NCBI GenBank assembly: GCA_905233685.1 | Contig: CAJOEZ010000010.1 | Span: forward strand, 1 to 64,000 | Direction of reading: 5' to 3' | Length of the DNA stretch: 64,000 nucleotides | From: an uncultured Bacteroidales bacterium | GTDB taxonomy: Bacteria; Bacteroidota; Bacteroidia; Bacteroidales; F082 | Part shown: one piece after another, positions 42,163 to 51,497 of the stretch | Layout: every line of letters starts with the position of its first letter | Position numbering within the stretch: the stretch's first letter is position 1 | Made by a program: the position numbers and the translations under genes | Notes under the pieces: generated by a model | Seen by the model: only the letters and a program-made list of their open reading frames with translations | Told to the model about the DNA's origin: nothing | Databases searched by the model: none

Positions 42163-44619
42163 ATGAAAAGATACCTCATTATCATCCTGTCGGCCCTGTT
42201 CATTTTCATGAGCGCCGACCTTCAAGCCCAAAAAAGAAATCCGGCCAAAAACGCCGACCTCGCCTTCGGACGCAAACAGTACACCGAGGCCGCCGATCGC
42301 TACAAGAAAGCCTACCGCAGGGTGCGCCGCAACAAGGAAGAACGCAACCGCATCAGTTTCCAAATGGCTGAATGTTACCGACTTATCGGCCTCACCAAGC
42401 GTGCCGAACCATATTACAAGCGCCTGTTGAAAACCGACTATCCCAACACCCATCCAGAGGTTTATCTCAATCTCGCGGATACTTACAAGATGAACGAGAA
42501 ATACAAGGACGCCATCGAAATGTACGAGAAATACACCGAGATGGTGCCCGACGACCCTCGAGGGCCACTTGGTGTGGAGACGACCTCACTCATTGCGGAA
42601 TGGATTGAGAACCCGTCGAGATACGAGCTAACCGAGCTGAAAAAAGTGAACTCCACGAAGGATTCCGACTTCGGAGCCTGCTGGACGAATAACAACTTCA
42701 ACGAAATCATTTTCACCTCCAACCGCGATGCGGCTACTGGCAAGGAAAAAGACGGCATCACGGGACAGGAATTTGCCGACTTCTTCATCTCAAAGCAAGA
42801 CCGCAAAGGCGATTGGAGCACGCCCGTTCTCGCCGACGAAGGCGAAAACGTGAACACCGAGGCCAGCGAAGGCACGCCTTTCATGAACGCGAAATACACG
42901 AAGATGTACTTCACCCGCTGCCAAAACGGTGCGCATCGCAAAAACGGCTGCCAAATCATGGTGGCAGGCAAGAGCGGCGGTGCGTTCTCCGAGGCCCGTC
43001 CCGTCGAAATCGCGGGCGTTGACACTTTGGACATCGTGGGGCATCCTACCCTTTCGAGCGACGAACTCATCCTCTATTTCTCTGCTGACCGTAAGGACGG
43101 TTTTGGCGGGAAGGACATTTGGGTTGCCATGCGCGACAACTCCAATGAGACTTTCAAACGTCCCTTCAACCTCGGCGAAAAAATCAACACCGCTGGAAAT
43201 GAGGTGTTTCCGTTCTTGCGCAACGACACTACGCTGTATTTCTCCTCCGACGGTCACGGCGGCATGGGCGGATTGGATGTGTTTGTCAGCACCATTGACA
43301 CCGCTGGCAACTGGGGCGAACCGCGCAACCTGAAATACCCCATCAACTCGACAGGCGACGACTTCGCCATCATGTTCCACCCCACGCAGGAATGTGGCTT
43401 CATTTCCTCCAGTCGCGGCAACTCACGCGGTCTTGACAACATATACTATTTCGAGGAGCCAACCATCCATTTCACGCTCTCTGGTACTGTCAAGGATGCC
43501 AAGACCAAGCAGTTGGTCGATAACGCCAATGTCCGCATGGTGGGCAGCGACGGCTCAAGCCTCTCGACCCGCACCAACGACAAGGGCTACTTCAACTTCA
43601 GCGAGAGCCAAATGAACAAAAACACCACCTACGACATCATCATCGACAAGGACAACTACTTCACCCTCAGCACACAAGAGACCACCATCGGTTTGGAGTT
43701 CAGCAAGGACTTCGAGAAGGAATACGACATCGAGCCTATCCCACAGGAGCCTATCATGCTGCCCGACATCCTTTACGATTTGGGCAAATGGGACCTCAAG
43801 CCGCAGTTTGAAGACTCGCTGCAAGGCCTGATTGAGACCCTGCAAATCAACCCGACCATCACGATTGAACTGGCCTCACACACCGACGCCCGCGACACCG
43901 ACGAACACAACGACATCCTGTCGCAAAAACGTGCCCAAAGCGTTGTAGATTACTTGATTATCAGAGGTATAGACCCGCTTCGTTTGACTGCAAAAGGTTA
44001 TGGTGAGCGTGTGCCGCGTACCATCCAAAACGACATCACCGTGAAGGGTTACACCTTCAAGGCAGGTACAAGACTGACCGAAGACTTTATCAACTCCTTG
44101 CCCAATACCGAAATCAAGGAAGCCGCGCACCAGATGAACCGCCGCACCGAGTTCCGCATCCTGAGCAAGGACTACGTGCCGCGTACCAACATCAGCGAAG
44201 GCGGCACCGTCAACATCGCCATCAACCCGCAGGAAGACCAAAGCGAGATGTTTACGGTCACCCAAAAAGGCTACTTCACCTTCTTCGCCAACGTGGACGG
44301 CTACAATGAACCCTTCACTTACAGCCAAAACGCCGACTTCTGCGTCTCCGAAAGCCGTGCCTTGCAACTGCTGAAGGACGGTCGCCTCACCGCCGACGAC
44401 TTCCAAGGCGACGTGGACAAAATCCTCACCACAGGCGGCATCCAAGACGGTGCCATCTGCATTATCAAAGAAGTGAGAATTGCCGGTCGTTCGCTCTACA
44501 ACGTTGAATGTAAGGTTGTTAAACGAATGTTAGAGCAATGGGTCATCGGACAGAAGAACATGAAGCAACTCGGCAATTACGAGTTTGACACCAAGGATAA
44601 AAAGTTAAAGTTTAAATAA
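42163..44619 (+). CDS. OmpA-family protein with TPR and PD40 domains (PorE-like), 818 aa
   Basis: Signal peptide MKRYLIIILSALFIFMSADL (cleavage near AQ at 24), TPR region about 25-135 (FQMAECYRLIGLTKRAEPYY, ADTYKMNEKYKDAIEMYEKY), WD40/PD40-type β-propeller about 170-430 (repeated SSDELILYFSAD / YFSSDGHGGMGG), a carboxypeptidase-regulatory-like domain about 436-510 (LSGTVKDAKTKQLVDNANVR), an OmpA peptidoglycan-binding domain about 532-660 (IELASHTDARDTDEHNDILS), and an unassigned C-terminus of about 150 residues. This order matches PorE of the T9SS, which tethers the machinery to peptidoglycan, but Bacteroidota have several such proteins, so PorE identity is probable only. ATG 42163 is chosen for the signal peptide. 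Confidence 0.8.
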   Translation: MKRYLIIILSALFIFMSADLQAQKRNPAKNADLAFGRKQYTEAADRYKKAYRRVRRNKEERNRISFQMAECYRLIGLTKRAEPYYKRLLKTDYPNTHPEVYLNLADTYKMNEKYKDAIEMYEKYTEMVPDDPRGPLGVETTSLIAEWIENPSRYELTELKKVNSTKDSDFGACWTNNNFNEIIFTSNRDAATGKEKDGITGQEFADFFISKQDRKGDWSTPVLADEGENVNTEASEGTPFMNAKYTKMYFTRCQNGAHRKNGCQIMVAGKSGGAFSEARPVEIAGVDTLDIVGHPTLSSDELILYFSADRKDGFGGKDIWVAMRDNSNETFKRPFNLGEKINTAGNEVFPFLRNDTTLYFSSDGHGGMGGLDVFVSTIDTAGNWGEPRNLKYPINSTGDDFAIMFHPTQECGFISSSRGNSRGLDNIYYFEEPTIHFTLSGTVKDAKTKQLVDNANVRMVGSDGSSLSTRTNDKGYFNFSESQMNKNTTYDIIIDKDNYFTLSTQETTIGLEFSKDFEKEYDIEPIPQEPIMLPDILYDLGKWDLKPQFEDSLQGLIETLQINPTITIELASHTDARDTDEHNDILSQKRAQSVVDYLIIRGIDPLRLTAKGYGERVPRTIQNDITVKGYTFKAGTRLTEDFINSLPNTEIKEAAHQMNRRTEFRILSKDYVPRTNISEGGTVNIAINPQEDQSEMFTVTQKGYFTFFANVDGYNEPFTYSQNADFCVSESRALQLLKDGRLTADDFQGDVDKILTTGGIQDGAICIIKEVRIAGRSLYNVECKVVKRMLEQWVIGQKNMKQLGNYEFDTKDKKLKFK

Positions 44620-45779
44620 TGGACAATCGCTATAGCCAACGCGGCGTTTCAGCCGAAAAGGAAGACATCCACAACGCCATCAAGAACCTCGACAAGGGCT
44701 TGTATCCCAACGCTTTCTGCAAAATCATCCCCGACATCCTCGGCGGCGACCCGCTCTATTGCAATATTATGCACGCCGATGGCGCGGGAACGAAATCTTC
44801 GTTGGCCTACCTCTATTGGAAAGAGACCGGCGACATGAGCGTGTGGGAAGGCGTGGCGCAAGATGCCGTGGTGATGAATACCGACGACCTCATCTGCGTT
44901 GGCGCGACGGACAATATGCTCCTCTCCTCCACCATCGGACGCAACAAGAGCCTGATTCCAGGCGAAGTCATCTCCGCCCTCATTAACGGGACGGAGCATT
45001 TCTTGGAGAAACTGCGCAAGTTGGGCATCGGTATCTACCTCACAGGCGGCGAGACCGCCGATGTGGGCGACTTGGTGCGCACCGTCATCGTTGACAGCAC
45101 CGTGACGACACGACTCCGCCGCGACGAAGTGATTGAAAACAATATCCAGCCAAAAGATGTGATTGTGGCCTTCGCCTCCTACGGACAAGCCACTTACGAG
45201 GACAGCTACAACGGCGGCATGGGCAGCAACGGCCTCACCTCGGCACGCCACGACATGCTGAACCATTATTTGGCAGAGAAATACGACGAGAGCTACGACC
45301 ATAGCATCCCTGAAGATTTGGTTTATTCCGGTCCGCACAAACTGACCGACCCCACCGAAGTCCCAGGCGTGGACGTGGGCAAGCTCATCCTCTCGCCCAC
45401 CCGCACCTACGCCCCGCTGATGATCCCGATTCTGAAGGACTTCCGCAAGCAAATCCACGGCATCATCCATTGTAGCGGCGGCGCCCAGACCAAGGTGCTG
45501 CATTTCGTTGACAAACTGCACATTGTGAAAGACAACATGCTCGCCCTGCCCCCTCTCTTCCGCATGATCCAAGCCGCTTCTGGCACCGACTGGCACGAGA
45601 TGTACAAGGTCTTCAACATGGGTCACCGCTTGGAAATCTACACCAACGAAAAGGCTGCTAATGAAATGATTACCATTGCCAAGGCGTTCAATATTGATAG
45701 CCAGATTATTGGACATGTTGAGGCCTCAGAAGTGAAACGGTTGACTATTAAGAGTGAATTCGGAACATTTGAGTATTAA
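44619..45779 (+). CDS. purM: Phosphoribosylformylglycinamidine cyclo-ligase
   Basis: Makes AIR from FGAM with ATP in purine synthesis. The 386-residue protein has YSQRGVSAEKEDIHNAI, the ATP-binding MHADGAGTKSSLAYLYW, ETADVGDLVRTVIVDST, and the Bacteroidota-type C-terminus VFNMGHRLEIYT. Its ATG overlaps the stop of the PorE-like gene by one base (TAATG). The order purM, (lipoprotein), prfA, pyrF is a conserved Bacteroidota arrangement, here broken by an inserted lipoprotein gene. Confidence 0.95.
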   Translation: MDNRYSQRGVSAEKEDIHNAIKNLDKGLYPNAFCKIIPDILGGDPLYCNIMHADGAGTKSSLAYLYWKETGDMSVWEGVAQDAVVMNTDDLICVGATDNMLLSSTIGRNKSLIPGEVISALINGTEHFLEKLRKLGIGIYLTGGETADVGDLVRTVIVDSTVTTRLRRDEVIENNIQPKDVIVAFASYGQATYEDSYNGGMGSNGLTSARHDMLNHYLAEKYDESYDHSIPEDLVYSGPHKLTDPTEVPGVDVGKLILSPTRTYAPLMIPILKDFRKQIHGIIHCSGGAQTKVLHFVDKLHIVKDNMLALPPLFRMIQAASGTDWHEMYKVFNMGHRLEIYTNEKAANEMITIAKAFNIDSQIIGHVEASEVKRLTIKSEFGTFEY

Positions 45780-45803
45780 CCAACCCATAAAACCATAAAC
45801 ACC

Positions 45804-46214
45804 ATGAACAAATCAAAGGTTTTCTGCTTTTTGGGCATTTTGCTCGTTTTCGGTTTCACTAACTGCAACAAAGACAGCGAGAAAATCGTTATCAAGACTA
45901 ACGCGCCTCAAGAGGTGTCGTCGCATTACGCAAGGATGACCGGAAGCATCACTTCGTCCGAGAATAACATCGAGCTTTGGGCTTATGGCTATTGCTTGGG
46001 AAAAGAACCCAACCCTGACATGTCGCAGATGCAAACTTGCATTTACGCGGTAGACCCGAGTCATCCCGATGTTTCCCTTCCCCGCCCGTTCGATTGGGTT
46101 ATCCCTGGCCTGGATTCCGGAACCGAGTATCATTTCAGGGCTTTTGCATTTATTACGTCTAATGAAAGGCCCATTTTCGGCGAAGACGTTTGTTTTACTA
46201 CTTCTGGGAAATAA
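45804..46214 (+). CDS. Lipoprotein with FnIII-like domain, 136 aa
   Basis: Lipoprotein signal (VFCFLGILLVFGFTNC, Cys20). The domain has the pattern TNAPQEVSSHYARMTGSITS ... IPGLDSGTEYHFRAFAFI ... FTTSGK at the C-terminus, like the lipoprotein at 1883-2260, which suggests a paralogous pair. It lies between purM (24-nt spacing) and prfA (18-nt spacing), transcribed with them. Surface or periplasmic location inferred from the signal. Confidence 0.78.
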   Translation: MNKSKVFCFLGILLVFGFTNCNKDSEKIVIKTNAPQEVSSHYARMTGSITSSENNIELWAYGYCLGKEPNPDMSQMQTCIYAVDPSHPDVSLPRPFDWVIPGLDSGTEYHFRAFAFITSNERPIFGEDVCFTTSGK

Positions 46215-46232
46215 TAAACTGTATTCCGACAC

Positions 46233-47339
46233 GTGGACATTACCGAGAAACTCGAAACCATCAAGCACCGCTGGGAGGAAATGGGCGAACAACTCGCCGA
46301 CCCGGCCGTGGCTTCCGACATGAAGAAGTTCGTGAAGCTCAACAAGGACTATAAGGACTTGGAACCCGTCGTCATGGCCTTCAAGGAATACAAAACCCTG
46401 AAAGCCAACATGGAGGAAGCCCGCGAAATCCTTGCTACGGAGAAGGACGAGGAAATGCGGAAGATGGCCCAAGAGGAGTTGGACACCGCCCAAACGCGCA
46501 TTGAGCAGTTAGAGCAAAACATCCGCGTGATGATGATTCCCAAAGACCCGCAGGACAGCAAAAACGCTATCATGGAGATCCGCGCTGGAACGGGCGGCGA
46601 CGAAGCTTGTCTTTTTGCTGGCGACCTGTTCCGCATGTACAGCAAATTCTGCGAAAATCGTGGGTGGAAGGTCGAAGTGACAAGCGTCAGCGAAGGCGCG
46701 AGTGGCGGCTACAAGGAAATCGACTTCACCGTGACGGGCAACGGCTGCTACGGCATTTTGAAGTTCGAGTCGGGCGTGCATCGTGTGCAACGTGTGCCCA
46801 AGACCGAGACCCAAGGCCGCATTCACACCTCTGCCGCATCGGTGGCTGTGCTGCCCGAAGCCGAGGAGTTCGACGTGGAAATCAACGAGGGCGAAATCAA
46901 ATGGGACACCTTCCGTTCGTCAGGTGCTGGCGGACAGAATGTGAACAAAGTGGAATCGGGTGTGCGCCTACGTTACATGTGGAAGAACCCCAACACAGGC
47001 GAAATGCAGGAAATCCTCATCGAGTGCACTGAAACCCGAGACCAACCCAAGAACCGTGAACGCGCCTTGGCAAGACTGCGCACACGGATTTATGACATGG
47101 AGTACCAGAAATACATCAGCGACATCTCCGCCAAGCGCAAGACCATGGTCTCAACCGGCGACCGCTCGGCGAAAATCCGCACCTACAACTACCCCCAAGG
47201 CCGCGTCACCGACCACCGTGTGGAGGGTTTGACAGTCTATAACCTCGCCGCCGTCATGGATGGCGACTTGAACGAGATTATTAACCGTTTGCAGATGGCT
47301 GAAAACGCTGAAAGACTGAAAGAAAACATCGAATCCTAA
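46233..47339 (+). CDS. prfA: Peptide chain release factor 1
   Basis: Recognises UAA and UAG stop codons and triggers peptide release. Complete 368-residue protein with the catalytic GGQ in [20 protein letters not shown], the stop-codon recognition region near [20 protein letters not shown], and [12 protein letters not shown]. The start is taken as GTG at 46233 because no ATG fits and the N-terminus ([20 protein letters not shown]) aligns with other RF1 proteins. pyrF follows after 4 nt. Confidence 0.94.
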   Translation: MDITEKLETIKHRWEEMGEQLADPAVASDMKKFVKLNKDYKDLEPVVMAFKEYKTLKANMEEAREILATEKDEEMRKMAQEELDTAQTRIEQLEQNIRVMMIPKDPQDSKNAIMEIRAGTGGDEACLFAGDLFRMYSKFCENRGWKVEVTSVSEGASGGYKEIDFTVTGNGCYGILKFESGVHRVQRVPKTETQGRIHTSAASVAVLPEAEEFDVEINEGEIKWDTFRSSGAGGQNVNKVESGVRLRYMWKNPNTGEMQEILIECTETRDQPKNRERALARLRTRIYDMEYQKYISDISAKRKTMVSTGDRSAKIRTYNYPQGRVTDHRVEGLTVYNLAAVMDGDLNEIINRLQMAENAERLKENIES

Positions 47340-47343
47340 CGAT

Positions 47344-48171
47344 ATGAACAAACACCAATTATTCGAGCAAATCAAAAAGAAGCAGTCGTTCCTTTGCGTC
47401 GGGCTGGACACCGACATCAACAAGATTCCGCAGGAACTGTTGGCCATGGACGACCCCATTTTTGAGTTCAACAAGCAGATTATCAACCACACCGCGCCAT
47501 ACGCCGTGGCCTACAAGCCCAACACGGCTTTCTACGAGGTGTATGGTGCCAAAGGCTGGCAGAGCTTGGAGCGCACCATCCAATACCTGCGCAACAACCA
47601 TCCCGAAATCTTCATCATCGCCGATGCCAAGCGCGGCGACATCGGGAACACCTCGGCCAACTACGCCAAGGCATTCTTCAACACCCTGAAAGCCGACGCC
47701 CTGACCGTCGCGCCTTACATGGGCAAGGATTCAGTGGAGCCTTTCCTCAACTTCGAGGACAAATGGGTCGTCCTCTTGGCCTTGACCTCCAACAAAGGCT
47801 CGCAGGACTTCCAATACCTGAACGTCGGCGAAAGGATGCTGCACCAGCAAGTGCTGCAAACCGCCACCACTTGGGCTACATCGGAGCAGATGATGTTTGT
47901 GGTGGGCGCGACCCATCCCGAAGAGTTAGGCGAAATCCGAAAGATGCTGCCCGACTATTTCTTCCTTGTACCCGGCGTGGGTGCCCAAGGCGGCGACCTT
48001 CAAGCCGTTGCGCATAATGGTCTGAACGACGAATGTGGCTTGTTGGTCAATTCTTCGCGAGGGATTATCTATGCTTCGAATGGCAGTGATTTTGCCGTTC
48101 GAGCTGGGGAGGAAGCGAAGAAGTTGCAAGTGCAGATGTGTGAGTTGTTGAAAGAGAAAGGATTAGTTTAA
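47344..48171 (+). CDS. pyrF: Orotidine 5'-phosphate decarboxylase
   Basis: Converts OMP to UMP, last step of pyrimidine synthesis. The type 2 family signs are present: [35 protein letters not shown], and the catalytic [20 protein letters not shown]. The 275-residue length is right for the Bacteroidota form. Fourth gene of the purM-prfA-pyrF run; the stop codon lies inside the left arm of the terminator. Confidence 0.95.
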   Translation: MNKHQLFEQIKKKQSFLCVGLDTDINKIPQELLAMDDPIFEFNKQIINHTAPYAVAYKPNTAFYEVYGAKGWQSLERTIQYLRNNHPEIFIIADAKRGDIGNTSANYAKAFFNTLKADALTVAPYMGKDSVEPFLNFEDKWVVLLALTSNKGSQDFQYLNVGERMLHQQVLQTATTWATSEQMMFVVGATHPEELGEIRKMLPDYFFLVPGVGAQGGDLQAVAHNGLNDECGLLVNSSRGIIYASNGSDFAVRAGEEAKKLQVQMCELLKEKGLV

Positions 48172-48213
48172 ACTAAAAAGCCGCTTCGTTTGAAGCGGCT
48201 TTTTAGTTTAAAC
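48166..48213. terminator. Bidirectional terminator, 22-bp perfect stem
   Basis: GTTTAAACTAAAAAGCCGCTTC and its exact reverse complement around a GTTT loop, with T runs on both sides. It ends pyrF (plus) and the Omp28-like gene (minus); the pyrF stop is within the stem. Confidence 0.92.
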
Positions 48214-48219
48214 ATCTAA

Positions 48220-50265
48220 TTAACGAGCCACCGAGAAGCTGCGGTTCAGCACCGTGCCGTCGTTGGCGTGAACGCGGAGGAAATAGATGCCGTTGGTCAA
48301 GGTTTCAGTGTTGATTTGTACGCTGTGACCATCAACTTCCTGCATCATAACGCGCTGACCGATAGCGTTGTAAACCTCAACGCTTGTCATACCCTCGCCT
48401 TCGATGTTCAGCAGACTCGAAGTCGGGTTGGGATAAAGCTTCAAGCTGTTTTCAAGCTCGTTGACACCCCACATCCAAGTCTGGAAAGTAGTCTCGGGGC
48501 CATAATATGTCTGCCCGTTGACAATCGCATAAGCTTGCACCATGTAAATACTGGAATGTTCAAGGTCGTCGACGGAAGCAAGAATCTTCCTGAACTCATT
48601 GAGAAAACCTACCACCGTGCTCGCCGTCGAGCTGGTCACCTTTCTATAGGAGAATCCCACTTCGTCCGGATAGCCATCGTAGGTCAAAGAAGCAATGAAA
48701 TCGGCGTGGCTGTAATCTACATTATCAACACCAGTTTCACCGACTTCAACCTGAACTCCAGCCCCTTTAATGGAAACCACATGTGTGGCCTCGATGCCAA
48801 ACTCGCCGTCGTCTTGGTCGCCAAACACCACATTATTCTGGCTGTCGTAAACGATGTAATAGCCGTGGCCGTAAGCGCAGCAGATGCCATTGTTACCGCT
48901 GTCGTTGATAGTGAACTTCACACACTCATTGACCGGAACGGTAACATATTCGAGGTGAATCTGGGTGGCCGTGCCGCCCATCAACATGGTGTAGGGGCCG
49001 CCAGAAGCCAGCACAGTACCATCGGAAGCGGTGAACTCCCAAGTGATTTGGTTGCCGAACTTGTCTTGCATCAGTTCGAGCTTCAGCTGCTCTTCTTGGC
49101 CTTCAATCTCAAGATCTTGCCATTCGAGGCAATTGACACTGCCCGTCTTGTGAATTTCAGTGGGTTCGCCGTTGGCCTCAGTGATGCTAACGCTCACAGG
49201 GTGAGTTCCAAAAGGCACCTCAACAGGAATCTCGATGGTTTCCATGGCAAAACGCTCCAGGTTGCCTTCCCAGTTGATTGTGTAGGTATCGCCTCCGACT
49301 TGAGCCAGAAGGGTCATCGAAGTCAAGGTCTCGGTACCGCCGTTTTGAACACGGGCTTCCACAATCTTAGAGTGGGTGCATGTGGTTCCGCTTTGTTGCG
49401 CGACATCCCTAAGCATGGGGAAAATCGGCTGGTCCGAACCCTGAATCATGTCGAGTTCGCAACCCGTCAAGATGGGACGAGTAGGCGTGCCTTGATAACG
49501 CTCCGAAACCCAAGCGAGGAAATTAATGTTGTTAAGGTCGACCGTCACACCGTTGGGGCTACCGATGATTTCAGGGATTTGGTACTCATAAACACGGGTA
49601 ATCAGCGTTCCCTGAGTGGTGGGAGAAATGGCCTCACCCCAAGCACTCGGTTGAATGATGTCGCGGAGAATGTGCATATGAACATATTGACCGTTAATCA
49701 TTTGCTCAGGATTCCATGTTGCACCTCCCGACTGTGAGCCGAGAATGCTGTCTTGCAGCATGGCAACGGTCAGGTAGTTCTCGTCTGCCGAGCTGTTGGC
49801 AGTGTAATAAACCTCCACGGTAATAGTAGCTATGCGGGTTTCCGGATTGACAATGACCATACCTCCAACATTACATTCAGAAGGTTGGCTCAACTGTTGG
49901 TTGGTCAAATTGGCCCAAGCGCCACGACTTTGGCCCGCTGCAGTAGAACGGTTGACCACGCCAGATGGAAATCCAGACACATTGAAACCGCCAAGAATAG
50001 TTGCCGATTCCGGGATGTTGAAATTGGGATAAGTGGTTGGAGCATAGGATCCTGCATGGACATTGACTGCCCAAAACCGACCCGGATTGCTTGCCGCAAT
50101 CTGATTGGCAATCGCGTGACCATCAGGGCAATACTGACAGTTACGGCCAGTGAATTCTTCGAGGATGACGTTCCTGTTGGCAGGTGTCGTCGATACATAC
50201 TGCTGGGCCTTCAGTGAGAAAGTGAACGCCAGCAAAGCCATTAAGGCAAAGGTAATTTTCTTCAT
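48220..50265 (-). CDS. Omp28-like protein with T9SS sorting domain, 681 aa
   Basis: Signal peptide MKKITFALMALLAFTFSLKA, then a thioredoxin-like domain with FTGRNCQYCPDGHAIANQ (Cys43, Cys46), FPSGVVNRST and a conserved Pro, typical of Omp28-related surface proteins. Middle region carries a C2-like calcium domain pattern (LELMQDKFGNQITWEFTASD). The C-terminus (LKLYPNPTSSLLNIEGEG ... NGIYFLRVHANDG) is a T9SS type A signal, so it is exported to the surface. Redox activity is possible because of the CxxC but unproved. Transcribed from a -7 box 37 nt upstream. Confidence 0.85.
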   Translation of the reverse strand: MKKITFALMALLAFTFSLKAQQYVSTTPANRNVILEEFTGRNCQYCPDGHAIANQIAASNPGRFWAVNVHAGSYAPTTYPNFNIPESATILGGFNVSGFPSGVVNRSTAAGQSRGAWANLTNQQLSQPSECNVGGMVIVNPETRIATITVEVYYTANSSADENYLTVAMLQDSILGSQSGGATWNPEQMINGQYVHMHILRDIIQPSAWGEAISPTTQGTLITRVYEYQIPEIIGSPNGVTVDLNNINFLAWVSERYQGTPTRPILTGCELDMIQGSDQPIFPMLRDVAQQSGTTCTHSKIVEARVQNGGTETLTSMTLLAQVGGDTYTINWEGNLERFAMETIEIPVEVPFGTHPVSVSITEANGEPTEIHKTGSVNCLEWQDLEIEGQEEQLKLELMQDKFGNQITWEFTASDGTVLASGGPYTMLMGGTATQIHLEYVTVPVNECVKFTINDSGNNGICCAYGHGYYIVYDSQNNVVFGDQDDGEFGIEATHVVSIKGAGVQVEVGETGVDNVDYSHADFIASLTYDGYPDEVGFSYRKVTSSTASTVVGFLNEFRKILASVDDLEHSSIYMVQAYAIVNGQTYYGPETTFQTWMWGVNELENSLKLYPNPTSSLLNIEGEGMTSVEVYNAIGQRVMMQEVDGHSVQINTETLTNGIYFLRVHANDGTVLNRSFSVAR

Positions 50266-50301
50266 GATAACAATGATTTAATGATTACTGATTTTCCGCC
50301 A

Positions 50302-50309
50302 CAAAAATA
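50302..50309 (-). promoter_or_regulatory. -7 box TATTTTTG for the Omp28-like gene
   Basis: Exact box on the minus strand, just after the ilvE terminator. Confidence 0.6.
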
Positions 50310-50316
50310 CACATTA

Positions 50317-50346
50317 TAAAAAAATGCGCCACCATCAGTGACGCAT
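50317..50346 (-). terminator. Terminator after ilvE
   Basis: ATGCGTCAC-TGATG-GTGGCGCAT 9-bp stem then T8 on the minus strand, 31 nt after the ilvE stop. Confidence 0.83.
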
Positions 50347-50377
50347 TTTTTCAATTTTTTTTCAAAGAGTCCCCAGA

Positions 50378-51403
50378 TTAGAGGCCTTCGATGACGGTCG
50401 TCCAACCGAATTCATCAGGCTCGGTGCCGTACTGGATGCCACGGAGCTTGTTGTAAAGCTTCTCGCTCCACGGGCCGGGTTTGCCGTCGCCGAACTGGTA
50501 AGACTTGCCGTTTTCGGGGTCGTCAATGCGGGAGATGGGGCTGATGACGGCAGCGGTGCCGCAAGCGCCTGCCTCCTCGAAAGTGGCCAGTTCCTCTTCA
50601 GCGATGGGACGACGCTCTACCTTCATGCCAAGGGTCTCAGCCAGCTGCATCAGGCTCTTGTTGGTGATGGAAGGCAGGATGGATGTGCTCTGCGGCGTGA
50701 TGTAGGTGTTGTCCTTGATACCGAAGAAGTTGGCAGCACCAGCTTCATCGATATACTTCTTCTCCTTGGCATCGAGATAGAACTCGCAAGCATACTGGCC
50801 GCCGTGGCAAGCCTCAACGTGCGGACGCAATGAAGCGGCGTAGTTGCCACCCACTTTGTAAGTACCAGTGCCGAGCGGAGCAGCGCGGTCGTACTTGCGC
50901 GTGATGACGTATGGGTTGGCCATGAAGCCGCCCTTGAAGTAAGGGCCGACCGGCGTCACGAAGACAACAAACAGGTATTCGTCGGCGGGTTTCACACCCA
51001 CGCGGGCACCCGTACCGATGAGCAGCGGACGGAGGTAGAGCGAAGCGCCCGTCTCGTAAGGCGGGATGAAGTCGGCATTGAGGCGGATGACCTTCTCAAT
51101 GGCTTGCCAGAACTTGTCCTCGGGGAACTCGGCCATCATGATGCCCTGCGCTGAACGCTGCAAACGCTTGCAGTTCTCGTCCCAGCGGAATACGCGCACC
51201 TTACCGTCCTTGCCACGGAAGGCCTTCATGCCTTCGAAGGCTTCCTGACCATAGTGCAGGCAGGTAGCGGCCATGTGGATGTTGATTGACGTGTCGGAGC
51301 TGACTTCAAGTTCGCCCCATTTGCCGTTGCGGAAGTAGCAGCGGACATTGTAATTCGTTGGATAATAACCAAATGTTAAGTTTGCCCAATCGATGTTTTG
51401 CAT
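50378..51403 (-). CDS. ilvE: Branched-chain amino acid aminotransferase
   Basis: PLP enzyme, fold type IV, that transaminates Leu, Ile and Val. The 341 residues include HYGQEAFEGMKAFRGKDGKV, GTYKVGGNYAASLRPHV with the PLP lysine, YIDEAGAANFFGIK, and the signature FEEAGACGTAAVISPI. Length and motifs match the BCAT of Bacteroidota. It stands alone with a probable -7 box at 51451-51458 and its own terminator. Confidence 0.96.
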   Translation of the reverse strand: MQNIDWANLTFGYYPTNYNVRCYFRNGKWGELEVSSDTSINIHMAATCLHYGQEAFEGMKAFRGKDGKVRVFRWDENCKRLQRSAQGIMMAEFPEDKFWQAIEKVIRLNADFIPPYETGASLYLRPLLIGTGARVGVKPADEYLFVVFVTPVGPYFKGGFMANPYVITRKYDRAAPLGTGTYKVGGNYAASLRPHVEACHGGQYACEFYLDAKEKKYIDEAGAANFFGIKDNTYITPQSTSILPSITNKSLMQLAETLGMKVERRPIAEEELATFEEAGACGTAAVISPISRIDDPENGKSYQFGDGKPGPWSEKLYNKLRGIQYGTEPDEFGWTTVIEGL

Positions 51404-51450
51404 GATTCTATTGTTTTAGATGATTGATTCGGTTGATTTGTAAAAGTCCA

Positions 51451-51458
51451 CGAAATTA
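51451..51458 (-). promoter_or_regulatory. Probable -7 box TAATTTCG for ilvE
   Basis: One mismatch to TAnnTTTG, 48 nt before the start. Confidence 0.4.
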
Positions 51459-51497
51459 CGAATAATTTCTGAATGTGCGACGCTTTTTTGGAGAAAA

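Noticed and set aside
48268-49737. 489-codon ORF on the plus strand over the Omp28-like gene
   Set aside because: The minus-strand frame has a signal peptide, CxxC site and T9SS domain; the plus frame shows nothing recognisable.
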